Positions 30,611 through 38,672 of a stretch of DNA of 42,722 nt are shown here, piece after piece. Position 1 is the stretch's first letter, and every line of letters starts with the position of its first letter. A program made the translations under genes and the position numbers. Source of the DNA: Desulfobacterales bacterium (GTDB lineage: Bacteria; Desulfobacterota; Desulfobacteria; Desulfobacterales; C00003060); contig JAUWXF010000016.1 in the NCBI GenBank assembly GCA_030616475.1, positions 1 to 42,722 on the forward strand, read 5' to 3'. The notes beneath the pieces are model-generated. The model ran no database searches. It was not told where the DNA came from and saw only the letters and a list, made by a program, of their open reading frames with translations.

Positions 30611-30934
30611 ATGGACATAATCGTATGCCTGCTTTTGTTTGCCGGGCTCTTTTTCTTTACTGGCGGTGCTGTGGGGATCCTCCGTTTTCCTGATTTTTAT
30701 TCCAGGCTGCATCCGGCCGGCAAACTCGACACGCTGGGCTTGCTGTTGGCGCTGATAGGCCTTGCCCTATTTAACCTTCATCATTTTTCTCTGGGCACCT
30801 TGCTGACCAGCCTGAAGATTATCCTTATCGCAGTATTTGTTTTCCTGGCTAGCCCCACGGCCACCCACGCTATAGTGGATGCCGGGGTAAGGGCCGGCCT
30901 GGCTCCCTGGACCAAGGGAGAGAAAAGGAGATAG
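30611..30934 (+). CDS. mrpG: Na+/H+ antiporter subunit MrpG
   Basis: 107 residues with three membrane segments. The family signature is GILRFPDFYSRLHPAGKLDT, followed by GLLLALIGLAL and SPTATHAIVDAG. Length fits MrpG/MbhC. ATG at 30611 with GGGAGG upstream. The next gene starts four bases after the stop, so they are on one message. In Mrp and Mbh complexes this subunit sits between MrpF and the DUF4040 subunit, as here. Confidence 0.93.
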   Translation: MDIIVCLLLFAGLFFFTGGAVGILRFPDFYSRLHPAGKLDTLGLLLALIGLALFNLHHFSLGTLLTSLKIILIAVFVFLASPTATHAIVDAGVRAGLAPWTKGEKRR

Positions 30935-30937
30935 CCT

Positions 30938-31183
30938 ATGATCTGGCAGTTGGATTTGGCCATTCTCACTTTGGTCGTCATAGCCGGTATTGGGGCCATT
31001 ACCGTCAAGGATCTCCTGGGTGCGGCTATCCTTTTTGGGGCTTACAGTTTCATGATGTGCCTGCTCTGGTCCATCATGGGGGCGGTGGATGTCTCCTTTA
31101 CCGAAGCTACGGTCGGCGCGGGTGCCAGTACGGTTTTTTTCGTTGCGGCTGTTTTCCGCACCACAAGGAGGACAAAGGATTGA
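30938..31183 (+). CDS. Antiporter subunit with DUF4040 (MbhD-like, MrpA C-terminal part)
   Basis: 81 residues with two or three membrane segments: AILTLVVIAGIGAITVKDLL, AAILFGAYSFMMCLLWSIMG and the motif AVDVSFTEATVGAGASTVFF. This is the DUF4040 domain that in classical Mrp systems forms the C-terminal part of the large MrpA protein, and in archaeal Mbh-type complexes is the separate subunit MbhD. Its separate state here points to the Mbh-type arrangement. The TGA overlaps the TTG start of the next gene. Confidence 0.88.
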   Translation: MIWQLDLAILTLVVIAGIGAITVKDLLGAAILFGAYSFMMCLLWSIMGAVDVSFTEATVGAGASTVFFVAAVFRTTRRTKD

Positions 31184-32010
31184 AGATCATAGGACTCATC
31201 GTAGCGGTTTTAACGGGTGCGCTGTTGATTTACGGCACAGTCGATTTTCCAGGGTGGGCAGACCCGGCCTCTCCTGCCAGCACGCATCTTTCTCCTCACT
31301 TTATTGAAAAGACCATGGAGGAAACTTCCGTGCCCAACATCGTCACCGCAGTCCTTGCCGACTATCGCAGTTATGACACCATGTTTGAAACCACTGTGAT
31401 TTTCTCGGGCGGGGTCGCCTGTTTTATTCTCCTGCGAATCTTTCGGCGCAAAGAGCCTTCAGATCGACTCTATCGGCATGTTCTTACCGGAGCGACCATA
31501 CGTGTCAAAGAAGGCGGGAAGATACCTCTCGATTCGGACGACTTTGAAAGGATCGATACCCTGTGGACCCCGCACGATTTGATCATCAAGACGGTTTGCC
31601 GGTTGCTGATCCCCTTTATCCAGCTTTTTGGCCTGTACGTGATTGCCCATGGGCACCACAGCCCTGGTGGGGGGTTTCAGGGCGGCGTGATCCTGGGAGC
31701 CAGCATCATGTTGCTTGCTATCTCCCAGGATCTGAGAACGGCTGTTCAACGGATGCGCGAAAAGGTGGATGCCCTCCTTTCTCCCACCGGTGTCTTTATC
31801 TATGCGGGTACTGGAGCGTTGTGTCTGCTGTTGGGGCTTAATTTTATGGATTACAGTGCGCTTGCGTCCGTGCTTTATGTCGATCCGGTTACCGCGCGAT
31901 CCCACGGCATTCTCATTGTAGAGATCGGTGTGGGAATTGCCGTCATGGCCACCATAATTTGGATTTATAACAATCTCTCATCTGCGGGCAAGTATGATGA
32001 AGGATTATAA
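31180..32010 (+). CDS. MbhE-MnhB fusion subunit of the antiporter
   Basis: 276 residues. The first part (KIIGLIVAVLTGALLIYGTV, then NIVTAVLADYRSYDTMFETT and VIFSGGVACFILL) matches the MbhE segment that in MrpA is C-terminal. The second part (RLLIPFIQLFGLYVIAHGHH, then SPGGGFQGGVILGASIMLLA) is the MnhB/MrpB domain, with its HGHxSPGGGFQGG motif. The fusion is common in bacterial Mbh-like operons. The TTG start at 31180 overlaps the previous stop by four bases and has AAGGAGG eight bases upstream, so it is chosen over any later codon. A 420-bp repeat block separates this gene from mrpC. Confidence 0.88.
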   Translation: MKIIGLIVAVLTGALLIYGTVDFPGWADPASPASTHLSPHFIEKTMEETSVPNIVTAVLADYRSYDTMFETTVIFSGGVACFILLRIFRRKEPSDRLYRHVLTGATIRVKEGGKIPLDSDDFERIDTLWTPHDLIIKTVCRLLIPFIQLFGLYVIAHGHHSPGGGFQGGVILGASIMLLAISQDLRTAVQRMREKVDALLSPTGVFIYAGTGALCLLLGLNFMDYSALASVLYVDPVTARSHGILIVEIGVGIAVMATIIWIYNNLSSAGKYDEGL

Positions 32011-32429
32011 ACAACAGTGAACTAAAGTGCCTAAAGCCCGCCCTGGCGCTACCTGCTTAGATTAATTTACTAAGCCCATAATCCCGGTCTGGGCCAGGGT
32101 GAGCTAAAGTGCCTAAAATTCAAATAAAGAAATGGTTGAAGTCCTAAAGTACGAAGCACGAAATCCCTGGCCCAGACCTGGAGTACAGACGCCATAGCCT
32201 TTTACAGTCATGTCGCGCCAGGGCGGGCCGAAGCACGAAACAATATCAAATGACAGAAATTCAAATGTCCAAAACGTTTTCGTGAAGCGATTGATAATGG
32301 CCCGAAGGCTATCACAAAGGTTCTATCCAGGATTTCGAAATTCGGGTTTTCGATTTGGCCACGACCGAAGGCACCTTTGGCAACTTTAGACACTTTAGCT
32401 CACTTTAGGCACTTATCTTGGGGTATCTT
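32011..32429. repeat. Repeat block inserted inside the antiporter operon
   Basis: Outer arms: AACTAAAGTGCCTAAAG (32023) and its inverse CTTTAGCTCACTTTAGGCAC (about 32394-32412), with a further GCTAAAGTGCCTAAAATTC at 32103. Inside: GCCCGCCCTGGCGCTACC, CCGGTCTGGGCCAGGG, CCTGGCCCAGACCTGG (32166), CGCGCCAGGGCGGGCC (32214) and AT-rich arms (ACGAAACAATATCAAATGAC). No gene. Confidence 0.75.
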
Positions 32430-32825
32430 ATGTCTGATTTGATGCAAATGCTTGTCGCCAAATATAATTACTGGATCTATATCACCTTAATGATGATTGG
32501 CCTGTATGCCATGATCGCCAAGAACAATCTGGTCAAAAAGATCGTGGGCATGAGTATCTTTCAGACAGCAATCATCTTGTTTTACGTGTCCACGGGCGCC
32601 AAGAAAGGGGCCACCATTCCGATCATAGAGCATGGCCATGGCGCGGAGACTCACGTAGTGCATGCTGTGGACTATATAAATCCGTTGCCTCATGTGCTGA
32701 TGCTGACCGCCATCGTGGTGGCCGTGGCTACCCTTGGGGTGGCCCTGGCCTTGGCTATAAGAGTCTATAACCGGTACAACACCCTTGAAGAAGATGAAAT
32801 CTTAGCGCAGATAAGGGAAAAATGA
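32430..32825 (+). CDS. mrpC: Na+/H+ antiporter subunit MrpC (NuoK-like)
   Basis: 131 residues from ATG at 32430. Three membrane segments: YWIYITLMMIGLYAMIAKNN, KIVGMSIFQTAIILFYVST and HVLMLTAIVVAVATLGVALA. These match the NuoK-like MrpC/MbhG fold, including the NLVKKIVG loop. A His-rich loop (IIEHGHGAETHVVHAVDY) lies between the second and third segments. The stop overlaps the next start by four bases (ATGA). GGGG precedes the ATG by five bases. The gene is directly downstream of the repeat block, so it may depend on readthrough from the sigma54 promoter. Confidence 0.92.
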   Translation: MSDLMQMLVAKYNYWIYITLMMIGLYAMIAKNNLVKKIVGMSIFQTAIILFYVSTGAKKGATIPIIEHGHGAETHVVHAVDYINPLPHVLMLTAIVVAVATLGVALALAIRVYNRYNTLEEDEILAQIREK

Positions 32826-34318
32826 GCCAACAGTATCCCGCACTTCTTGTCGTCGTTCCGCTGCTGTCGGCCCTTGTCATCTGTGGGGCCGGATGGGTGA
32901 ACAAGAGACTCTGTTTTCCGATTGCGGTTGCTGCCCTGGGGGTGGCGGCCTATTCGTGCATTGGCCTGCTATTGAGGGTCCTGGATGAAGGGGTGATTGT
33001 TTACAAATTGGGCGGATGGGACCCGCCAATGGGCATTGCCTACTATGTGGATCATCTCAATGGGCTGGTTCTGGTGGTGGTGTCGGTAGTTGCTCTCCTT
33101 AATTTGATAGCAAGCAAAAAGAGTATTGACCAGGAGTTTCCGGACAAGATAGGTCCGTTCTATACATTATATGTCCTTATGGTTACAGGACTTTTGGGTA
33201 TCGTGGTCACCGGAGATGCTTTTAACCTGTATGTGTTGCTGGAAATTGCGGCCCTCACCGGTTACGGCTTGCTTGCCATGGGGGAGGACCGTGCTCCCCT
33301 GGCGGCCCTCAATTATTTATACATGGGTACCATTGGGGCCTGCTTTTATCTGTTGGGCGTTGGGTATCTTTATATTGTCACCGGTTCATTGAATATGGTG
33401 GATATTGCCAGGATATTGCCCCCCCTTTATCAGTCCAAGGCCGTGCTGGGTGCTTTTATTATCTGTATGGTCGGGGTTTGGCTCAAGATGGCCTTCTTTC
33501 CCCTGCATGCCTGGCTGCCCAATGCCTACACATACGCCCCCTCTGCGGCCAGCAGTTTGATTGCCCCTCTGGTGACCAAGGTGATGATTTACGTGATGAT
33601 CCGCCTCATGTTGACTGTCTTCACCCCGGAATTTGCCTTTACCACCCTGGCAGTGAGCGACTCTATTGTCTGGCTTGCCGTCATTGCCATTGTCATGGGC
33701 GCCATCCTTGCTCTGACAGAGCGCAATTTAAAGAAGATGTTAACCTACATCGTTGTTGCAGAAGTGGGCTATATGGTTGGCGGCGCATGGCTTGGAAACC
33801 GCGCAGGAATGACCGGAGCGATCCTCCATATTGTAAACGACGCCCTCATGACCTTGTGCGTGTTCCTGGTCGCAGGCAACATTGTCTATAAGCTCAAGGG
33901 ATATGCCTTTGATGATCTCAAGGGTTTGTATCGAAAGATGCCGTTTACCATGACGGCCTTTACGGTAGGGGTTTTATCAATGATAGGCGTTCCTCCGACC
34001 TGTGGTTTTTTCAGCAAGTGGTACCTGATCTTAGGTGCTATCCGGGCAGAGCACTGGGTCTTCATGGGCGCGCTCCTTTTTTCCAGTTTAGTAAATGCCG
34101 TCCTATTTTTCAGGATAATCGAAATAGCCTTCTTTGAGCCTTTTACGGATCATCACGCTCACGGGCACGATCACCAACCGGAACCGATTGACGAGGCACC
34201 GCTCTCAATGGTGGTTCCCCTCTGGATCGTTGCTGCAGCCCTGGTCATAGTCGGTATTTACACGAGTGATATCGTAACAAAGATTATTCAATTTGCCATA
34301 CCAGAAGGCATTCTATGA
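32822..34318 (+). CDS. mrpD: Antiporter subunit D (MrpD/MbhH, NuoL/M/N family)
   Basis: 498 residues, about 14 membrane segments. Key antiporter positions are visible: the TM5 Glu in NLYVLLEIAALTGYGL and the TM7 Lys in GVWLKMAFFPLHAWLPNAYT. TKVMIYVMIR follows, and later lysines in LTERNLKKMLTYIVVAEVGY. The C-terminal loop is His-rich (DHHAHGHDHQPEP). This subunit moves H+ in exchange for Na+ in Mrp, and is the ion pump part of Mbh and complex I. It starts at the overlap with mrpC (ATGA), so both are coupled. It is the first of three homologous subunits in a row. Confidence 0.92.
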   Translation: MSQQYPALLVVVPLLSALVICGAGWVNKRLCFPIAVAALGVAAYSCIGLLLRVLDEGVIVYKLGGWDPPMGIAYYVDHLNGLVLVVVSVVALLNLIASKKSIDQEFPDKIGPFYTLYVLMVTGLLGIVVTGDAFNLYVLLEIAALTGYGLLAMGEDRAPLAALNYLYMGTIGACFYLLGVGYLYIVTGSLNMVDIARILPPLYQSKAVLGAFIICMVGVWLKMAFFPLHAWLPNAYTYAPSAASSLIAPLVTKVMIYVMIRLMLTVFTPEFAFTTLAVSDSIVWLAVIAIVMGAILALTERNLKKMLTYIVVAEVGYMVGGAWLGNRAGMTGAILHIVNDALMTLCVFLVAGNIVYKLKGYAFDDLKGLYRKMPFTMTAFTVGVLSMIGVPPTCGFFSKWYLILGAIRAEHWVFMGALLFSSLVNAVLFFRIIEIAFFEPFTDHHAHGHDHQPEPIDEAPLSMVVPLWIVAAALVIVGIYTSDIVTKIIQFAIPEGIL

Positions 34319-34339
34319 CGGAGATGGAATAAGGATCAT

Positions 34340-35809
34340 ATGGAAACGATTACATCAATAAAGCCCTTACTGGCTGTCCTGGCCTCACTGTTGGTCGTTC
34401 CGATTCTGGTTACAAGCACCAGAATGCCGAATGTCCGTGAAGCCTGGACCTTTGTGGCGGCAACTGTAAAGTTTTTGATCGTTCTATCCATGCTTCCGAC
34501 CGTCCTGAAAGGGACCGAGATCGTATATACGGTCGCTGAGGTCATCCCGGGGCTTGCAATCAAGTTCAGGGTTGATGCATTTGGCATGCTCTTTGCGCTG
34601 GTCTCTTCTTCCCTCTGGATCATCACATCTGCATACTCGATCGGCTATATGAGAGGTCTGAAAGAACACAGCCAGACCCGGTATTTCTGCTACTTTGCCA
34701 TCTGCCTTTCAGCAACCGTTGGTGTGGCCTTTTCAGCAAACCTGCTGACCCTTTATCTCTTTTATGAAATGCTTTCTTTAGCCACCTATCCCCTGGTCAC
34801 ACACCATCAGGACCCTGAGGCGCGCAAGTCCGGGCGTAAGTATCTTCTCTATATACTTGGTACATCCATAGCATTTGTTCTTCCGGCAATGCTGATATCT
34901 TACAACCTGGCGGGCACCCTGGAATTTGCAAAGCAGGGTTTCTTGGCCGGAACCGCGTCTAAGCCCTTAATCCTGTTCCTTCTAATCCTGCTCGTTTTCG
35001 GGTTTGCCAAGGTTGCTATTATGCCTTTTCATTCGTGGCTTCCCGCAGCCATGGTAGCGCCCACGCCGGTCAGTGCCTTGTTGCATGCGGTGGCCGTTGT
35101 GAAGGTTGGCGCCTTTAGCATCCTTCGCATGATAACGGGGGTCTTTGGAACAGACCTGTTGCTGGATCTTCATCTTGGTACCCTGGTTTGCTATGCTGCT
35201 GCGTTTACCGTAATAGTGGCCTCACTCATTGCCCTTACCCAGGATGAACTAAAGCGACGTCTTGCGTTTTCAACCATCGGTCAACTGTCATATATTATAC
35301 TTGGGATTGCACTCCTTTCTCCCAAGGGGATGATCGGCGGCATGACCCACATCGCCATGCATGCCTTTGGCAAGATCACCCTCTTTTTTTGTGCAGGCGC
35401 TATTGCTGTGGCCACGGGTAAGAAGTACGTCAGTCAAATGGTCGGTATAGGGAAAAGGATGCCGGTTACCATGATTGCCTTTTTCATTGGCTCCTTGAGC
35501 GTGATAGGGCTGCCGCCCACGGGCGGATTTTTCAGCAAGTGGTATCTTGTCCTGGGAACCCTCCAGGCCGATCAAATGCCTATGTTGTTAGTCCTTCTCG
35601 GAAGCTCGCTGCTAAATGCCGCATACTTTTTGCCCATTGTATATAAGGCCTTTTTCTGCACGCCGGAAGAGTCTATGTTTGAAAACAAAGTAGAAGAGGC
35701 CCCGATATGGTGCGTGGCGCCACTTGTGGTGACCGCAGTATGCTCTATCGTACTCTTTTTCTATCCTACGGTGTTTCTTAATTTAGCAACACTCGCCATA
35801 GGAAAATAG
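34340..35809 (+). CDS. Second NuoL/M/N-family antiporter subunit
   Basis: 489 residues, about 14 membrane segments, homologous to the previous gene. The Glu lies in LYLFYEMLSLATYPLVTH and the TM7 Lys in FGFAKVAIMPFHSWLPAAMV. AVVKVGAFSILRM and KRRLAFSTIGQLSYIILGIA follow. All conserved charged residues of a functional H+ channel are there. The IVTSTRMPNVREAW N-terminus and overall length are like MrpD/NuoM. It begins 22 nt after the previous stop. A second full-length copy is more than a canonical Mrp operon needs (one MrpA and one MrpD). Confidence 0.9.
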   Translation: METITSIKPLLAVLASLLVVPILVTSTRMPNVREAWTFVAATVKFLIVLSMLPTVLKGTEIVYTVAEVIPGLAIKFRVDAFGMLFALVSSSLWIITSAYSIGYMRGLKEHSQTRYFCYFAICLSATVGVAFSANLLTLYLFYEMLSLATYPLVTHHQDPEARKSGRKYLLYILGTSIAFVLPAMLISYNLAGTLEFAKQGFLAGTASKPLILFLLILLVFGFAKVAIMPFHSWLPAAMVAPTPVSALLHAVAVVKVGAFSILRMITGVFGTDLLLDLHLGTLVCYAAAFTVIVASLIALTQDELKRRLAFSTIGQLSYIILGIALLSPKGMIGGMTHIAMHAFGKITLFFCAGAIAVATGKKYVSQMVGIGKRMPVTMIAFFIGSLSVIGLPPTGGFFSKWYLVLGTLQADQMPMLLVLLGSSLLNAAYFLPIVYKAFFCTPEESMFENKVEEAPIWCVAPLVVTAVCSIVLFFYPTVFLNLATLAIGK

Positions 35810-35820
35810 GTTGGGAGACT

Positions 35821-36072
35821 ATGAAGCAAAAAAAAGAGTTCGACTGGTTTGACAGGCCTGAGAGCAAAAGAAAACTCTGGATCTGGCTGTACGCTTTTTG
35901 CGGCCTGCTGGTGGCAATTGATTTGTTTACCCACAGGCATGCGTACTTCGGGTTTGGCCATTATTTCGCATTCTATGCACTCCTCGGATTTGTCTCATGT
36001 GCAGTCCTGATACTCTTTTCCAAATTAGTGGGTCTATTCCTGAAGGCAAAAGAGGATTACTATGATAAGTGA
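35821..36072 (+). CDS. Small membrane protein in the antiporter operon
   Basis: 83 residues. The polar N-terminus MKQKKEFDWFDRPESKRK is followed by two membrane segments (LWIWLYAFCGLLVAIDLFTH and YFAFYALLGFVSCAVLILFS) and a short polar tail. I do not recognise the family. It sits 11 nt after one large subunit and overlaps the next by 11 nt, so it is almost certainly translated with them and may be a minor structural subunit. The start ATG is at 35821. Confidence 0.82.
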   Translation: MKQKKEFDWFDRPESKRKLWIWLYAFCGLLVAIDLFTHRHAYFGFGHYFAFYALLGFVSCAVLILFSKLVGLFLKAKEDYYDK

Positions 36073-37825
36073 TTTTCCGCCTGCAGCGATTTTGATACTC
36101 GGCGCGTTGCTGGTCCCTTTTTTCAAGGGAAAGGCCAAGAATTGGTATGTTATCCTGCTGCCTGCTGCCGCCTTTTACTTAATCTCCCAGCTCCAGGTCG
36201 GTTCTTCGTGGCAGGTTCATTTCTTTGGCTTTGACCTTACGTTTTTGAGGGTGGACAAACTCAGCAAGGTCTTTGGGTATATCTTTACCCTGAACGCGGT
36301 TGCGGCCTTTGTCTACGCCTTTTATCTCAAGGACAATACCCAGCATGTGGCCGCAGCCATTTATATAGGTAGCGCCCTGGGCGTTGTCTTTGCAGGCGAC
36401 CTGGTTTCCCTTTATTTCTTCTGGGAGGTTATGGCTGTTGCCTCCACCTTTCTTATCCTATCTCGAAAGACCAAAAAGGCCCAGGCAGCCGGCATGCGCT
36501 ACATTATGGTGCATATCTTCGGTGGCCTTTGCCTGCTGGCCGGCATGGTGATCTATATAACAGAGACCGGATCGATTGCCTTCAACGCGATGGCTGACCG
36601 GAACCTGGGGACCTATCTTATCCTAATCGGACTTTTGGTCAACGCTGCAGCGCCCCCCCTTCATGCCTGGCTCCCTGATGCGTATCCGGAGGCTACTGCG
36701 ACCGGAGGAGTGATCCTGAGCGCATATACCACAAAGACCGCGGTCTATACCCTGGTACGGGGTTTTCCCGGCTGGGAGATACTTATCGTGGTCGGGTGCA
36801 TCATGACCATATACGGTATTATATACGCCTTGTTGGAAAACGATATGCGGCGAATCCTCGCTTACAGCATCATCAACCAGGTCGGGTTCATGGTTTGTGG
36901 GGTGGGTATCGGGACCGCGATGTCCTTAAACGGCACCGTAGCCCATGCCTTCTGTCACATCATCTACAAGTCGCTTCTCTGGATGTCTGCCGGCTCTGTT
37001 CTGTATATGGTCGGAAAAAGCAAGTGCACCGACCTTGGAGGGCTGTACAAGACCATGCCATGGACCCTGATTTTTGGTGGTATTGGAGCCCTTTCCATAT
37101 CCTCGTTTCCCGCAACGAGCGGATTTACCAGCAAATCCCTTATCTTAGATGGCGCGATTCATGAACACCTAATGTGGGTCTGGCTTGTTTTAGAGGTGGC
37201 TTCTGCCGGCGTTTTTCTCCATGCGGGGATCAAGTTTCCCTACTTTGTCTTTTTCGCCAAGGATAAGGGGCTGAGGCCAGGGGAAACGAACAAAGGAATG
37301 CTCATCGCCATGGGCTTTATGGCTTTCATGTGCATCTTCCTTGGCCTTTATCCGCAGCCGCTCTATAATGTTTTGCCCCATGTAGTCCCCTACCAGGCTT
37401 ACACGTTCACCCATGTGATTGCACAGTTGCAACTGCTCATGCTCTCGGCCCTCGTCTTTTTCCTGTTTCTTAAGCTGCTTAAGCGAACAGAGACCATCTC
37501 CATTGACACGGATTGGTTCTACCGCAAAGGGGGCGGCCTCTTTTACTATGTCATGGACAAGGCCCTGAACGGTATAAACGGTGTCTCAGAACGGATCTTT
37601 GTGGGTGGTTTGGCTGGTTATCTTGGCCGTGTCTCCAGGGACGGTCCGACAAGAGCCGCACTCTTAGGCATGGTGCCTGCCTGGGCGATAGGCGGTGCAA
37701 AAGGAGAAAGACTGGCCATTAAGAAAGACAATGTCCGTACGGCCCTGCGGACAGGTACCTCACCTATTGGGATAACTGCGGCCATAGCAACCATTTTTCT
37801 GGTAGTAGTTTTTCTCTTGTTGTGA
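36062..37825 (+). CDS. Third NuoL/M/N-family antiporter subunit
   Basis: 587 residues, about 15-16 membrane segments. The Glu is in SLYFFWEVMAVASTFLI. The position of the TM7 Lys is different: the usual K is absent before the P-HAWLP motif (LLVNAAAPPLHAWLPDAYPE), and a Lys is found later in SAYTTKTAVYTLVR. LLENDMRRILAYSIINQVGF and HAFCHIIYKSLLWMSAGSVL are also conserved. The longer C-terminus ends in one more membrane segment after a soluble part (about residues 480-560). It overlaps the small protein before it. The subtype resembles hydrogenase-4/Mrp-like D subunits of Desulfobacterota. It closes the operon. Confidence 0.9.
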   Translation: MISDFPPAAILILGALLVPFFKGKAKNWYVILLPAAAFYLISQLQVGSSWQVHFFGFDLTFLRVDKLSKVFGYIFTLNAVAAFVYAFYLKDNTQHVAAAIYIGSALGVVFAGDLVSLYFFWEVMAVASTFLILSRKTKKAQAAGMRYIMVHIFGGLCLLAGMVIYITETGSIAFNAMADRNLGTYLILIGLLVNAAAPPLHAWLPDAYPEATATGGVILSAYTTKTAVYTLVRGFPGWEILIVVGCIMTIYGIIYALLENDMRRILAYSIINQVGFMVCGVGIGTAMSLNGTVAHAFCHIIYKSLLWMSAGSVLYMVGKSKCTDLGGLYKTMPWTLIFGGIGALSISSFPATSGFTSKSLILDGAIHEHLMWVWLVLEVASAGVFLHAGIKFPYFVFFAKDKGLRPGETNKGMLIAMGFMAFMCIFLGLYPQPLYNVLPHVVPYQAYTFTHVIAQLQLLMLSALVFFLFLKLLKRTETISIDTDWFYRKGGGLFYYVMDKALNGINGVSERIFVGGLAGYLGRVSRDGPTRAALLGMVPAWAIGGAKGERLAIKKDNVRTALRTGTSPIGITAAIATIFLVVVFLLL

Positions 37826-37900
37826 TAGAAGTTAGGCGCTTCGCGCCAAATGGAGGGATGGAGTACTGGAGTGATGGGTATAAGCGCATAGCGCAAAGGG
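37826..37900. repeat. Hairpin and GGAGTACTGGAGTGATGG repeat after the antiporter operon
   Basis: GGCGC-TTC-GCGCC (37837-37849) and TGGAGTACTGGAGTGATGGG, the same family as at 10340 and 26517/26664. It may end the operon transcript, although there is no T-run. Confidence 0.6.
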
Positions 37901-38002
37901 CAAAGCCCAAAGAGTAAAAATGCTGTGCTCCATGGTCTCTGCGCTGAGCGCCTTTTTGCTCCCCGTGAACGGGTACGATTCGGGCCTGGAGAGGAGATAT
38001 AT

Positions 38003-38485
38003 ATGGTTTCTGTAGAAGACTTGAGAAGGATCGTGCTGTTTGAGAATTTGACAGACGGGATGCTTGAACAGTTGCTCCCGATGGTTCAAACGGAATCCCT
38101 TGACGAAAGACAGATCATTTACGAAGCAGGCAATACGGCCGACCGTTTTTATTCACTGAAAAGGGGAAAGGTGCTGCTTGAGGCAGAACTTGCCCCGACC
38201 CTTATTATCTCTCTAGGTGCGATAAAGGCGGGATATTCTTTTGGCTGGTCTGCGCTCCTTCCTTCGGCATCCCACACCTCGTATGCTGTGTCCGCTGAAC
38301 CATCCGAAATATTTGTCATGCCAGGAGATAAGTTTTTGGCCCTCCTTGAGCGTAACAACGCCATCGGATACCTGGTTATGCAGAAGGCGGCCACAATTCT
38401 TGAAAACCGCCTGGAACGTCGAACAGCACAGTTCCTGAAGGTCATAACCAAACATCCTGAAATAGGAAGGCTTTTGGGCCTGTAA
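38003..38485 (+). CDS. Cyclic nucleotide-binding-domain protein without DNA-binding domain
   Basis: 160 residues from ATG at 38003 (GAGAGGAGA upstream). The cNMP-binding fold is visible: IVLFENLTDGMLEQLLPM, QIIYEAGNTADRFYSLKRGK, then LGAIKAGYSFGWSALLP in the phosphate cassette position and SEIFVMPGDKFLALLERN. The helix-turn-helix of Crp/Fnr regulators is missing. The cassette lacks the typical FGE-x-A-L-x-R with Arg, so the ligand may not be a cyclic nucleotide. It likely acts as a sensor by protein contact. It lies between the antiporter operon and a kinase operon. Confidence 0.87.
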   Translation: MVSVEDLRRIVLFENLTDGMLEQLLPMVQTESLDERQIIYEAGNTADRFYSLKRGKVLLEAELAPTLIISLGAIKAGYSFGWSALLPSASHTSYAVSAEPSEIFVMPGDKFLALLERNNAIGYLVMQKAATILENRLERRTAQFLKVITKHPEIGRLLGL

Positions 38486-38652
38486 GATGCCGGATCCGGG
38501 AGGCCTCCCTCGTTAACCTATCACCCCGTTTGGCCTCCTCCCTACGGGGCCTGAGACGTCACATGCGGGAGGCCTCCCACCTTATGTCGATTGTTGATTG
38601 TTGATCTATTTGTTTTATTCAGTTATCAATCGTCAGTTATCAATCGTCAATC
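38486..38652. repeat. GGGAGGCCTCCC palindromes and ATTGTTGATTG arms
   Basis: Two GGGAGGCCTCCC palindromes (about 38499-38510 and 38568-38579), then TCGATTGTTGATTGTTGATC with inverted CAATCGTCAGTTATCAATCG. The last part leads into the next kinase gene without a gap. Confidence 0.65.
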
Positions 38653-38672
38653 CCAGCTACAACTTGCATCTG

